Position numbers and translations under genes: made by a program. Below are positions 5,507 to 6,396 of a DNA stretch of 6,396 nucleotides, in pieces. The notes under the pieces are model-generated. The model saw only the letters and a list, made by a program, of their open reading frames with translations, ran no database searches and was not told the DNA's origin. Each line of letters starts with the position of its first letter. Position 1 is the stretch's first letter. This stretch comes from Terriglobia bacterium (GTDB lineage Bacteria > Acidobacteriota > Terriglobia > UBA7540): the NCBI GenBank assembly GCA_030040455.1, contig JASHTR010000336.1, positions 1 through 6,396 on the forward strand. Direction: 5' to 3'.

Positions 5507-6396
5507 ATGAATAATATTCGAGTCCGTTTTGCCCCTTCACCCACCGGCTATCTTCACGTCGGCGGCGCTCGCACCGCGCTCTACAACTGGCTATTTGCGC
5601 GTCACCAGGGCGGAGTCTTCATCCTGCGCATCGAGGATACGGATTTAGACCGCTCGCGCCCGGAACTGGTGACAGCGATCCTTAAAAGCCTTGAATGGCT
5701 TGGCCTCGGGTGGGATGAAGGCCCTTACTTCCAGTCTCAGCGCCTGGCCCGCTACCAGGAGGTGGCAGCACAACTGGAAGAGGCCGGGTGGGCTTATCCC
5801 TGTTTTTGCTCCACCGAAGAGTTGCAGGCTAAGCGCGAGCGCGCGGCGACGGAGCATCGCGCCTGGAAATACGACGGCCACTGCCGCAACCTCCCGGAGG
5901 TTGAATCGGCGCGGCTAAAAACCGAAGGCCGTCCCAGCGCGCTTCGCTTCCGCGTCCCCGAGGGAGGCTCAACCAGCTTCGAAGACCGTGTTTTTGGTCG
6001 CATCGAGCTGGCTCACGCGGATCTGGAAGACTTCATACTCCTACGCTCCGACGGCAACCCCACCTATCACCTCGGCGTGGTTGTGGACGACCTCGACATG
6101 AAAATTTCCCACATCATCCGGGGCGCCGATCACATTTCCAACACGCCCAAACAAATCCTGATGTACCGGGCATTGGGCGCAAGCCTCCCTGAATTTGCTC
6201 ACCTGCCGCTCATCCTCGGCCCCGATCGCCAGCGGCTTTCCAAGCGCCACGGCGCGACTTCAGTGGAAGCTTATCAGCAGCAAGGAATTCTTCCCGAGGC
6301 GCTGGCCAACTTTCTGGCGCTCCTCGGCTGGACGCCCCCGCGGGAGCTTTTGCCGATGGAAGAGATGGCGCAGTCCTTCTCACTCGCCGCGGTGTC
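5507..6396 (+). CDS. gltX: Glutamyl-tRNA synthetase, N-terminal part (3'-truncated by window)
   Basis: Cytoplasmic class I synthetase that charges tRNA(Glu) with glutamate using ATP. The frame is open from ATG 5507 to the window edge, giving 296 residues of an enzyme that usually has about 470-500. The start RVRFAPSPTGYLHVGGARTALYNW is the conserved catalytic opening, with the HIGH-type motif HVGG at residues 17-20 and LRIEDTD at 40-46. C99-x-C101 with Y122-xxx-C126 matches the Cys-x-Cys/Tyr-xxx-Cys zinc site of this family. DDLDMKISHIIRGADHISNTPKQ (about 194-216) and the KMSKS-type RLSKRHG (243-249) follow. Sequence beyond the catalytic fold (ALANFLALLGW, 265-275) argues for GltX rather than the shorter tRNA-modifying Glu-Q-RS. 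The anticodon-binding domain is outside the window, so discriminating versus non-discriminating specificity cannot be judged. There is no clear Shine-Dalgarno sequence before ATG, but the N-terminus fits the family length exactly. Confidence 0.97.
   Translation, partial: MNNIRVRFAPSPTGYLHVGGARTALYNWLFARHQGGVFILRIEDTDLDRSRPELVTAILKSLEWLGLGWDEGPYFQSQRLARYQEVAAQLEEAGWAYPCFCSTEELQAKRERAATEHRAWKYDGHCRNLPEVESARLKTEGRPSALRFRVPEGGSTSFEDRVFGRIELAHADLEDFILLRSDGNPTYHLGVVVDDLDMKISHIIRGADHISNTPKQILMYRALGASLPEFAHLPLILGPDRQRLSKRHGATSVEAYQQQGILPEALANFLALLGWTPPRELLPMEEMAQSFSLAAV

Overview
The window is GC-rich bacterial chromosome with ordinary gene density: two cut-off housekeeping genes on the plus strand flank two complete genes for exported proteins on the minus strand. 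The combination of a tricorn-type S41 peptidase with a Sec signal and two beta-propeller regions, a small exported glycine/alanine-rich beta protein, and repeat-rich intergenic DNA suggests an Acidobacteriota-like soil bacterium. That placement is inference; no rRNA or other phylogenetic marker was compared.

Layout: (1) 1-585 (+) is the C-terminal part of glycerol kinase (glpK), entering from the left edge. (2) 611-1339 (-) is a 242-residue exported protein of unknown function. It converges on glpK, and a hairpin-plus-T-tract terminator for this gene fills the 25-bp gap. (3) 1340-1635 is a gap holding the likely promoter of that gene, an inverted repeat around the promoter's -35 region, and a 101-bp nested palindrome that looks like a REP/MITE-type element. 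(4) 1636-4938 (-) is a 1100-residue secreted tricorn-like protease. A TTG start is preferred because a strong Shine-Dalgarno site precedes it and the signal peptide follows directly. (5) 4939-5506 is a divergent intergenic region of 568 bp with the likely protease promoter, a 16-bp motif shared with the other exported gene's promoter, and several hairpins and palindromes, including a 73-bp inverted-repeat element. (6) 5507-6396 (+) is the N-terminal 296 residues of glutamyl-tRNA synthetase (gltX), running off the right edge.

The genes do not form one pathway. glpK serves glycerol uptake and catabolism, gltX serves translation, and the two minus-strand genes act outside the cytoplasm. The protease and the small exported protein are codirectional but separated by about 300 bp with their own promoter-like sites, so they are probably separate transcription units; a shared 16-bp upstream motif hints at common regulation.

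I see no CRISPR array, tRNA, rRNA, transposase, defence system or biosynthetic cluster. The most distinctive points are the altered active-site surroundings of the tricorn homologue, the intergenic repeats, and the shared upstream motif. I found no convincing new multi-gene system.
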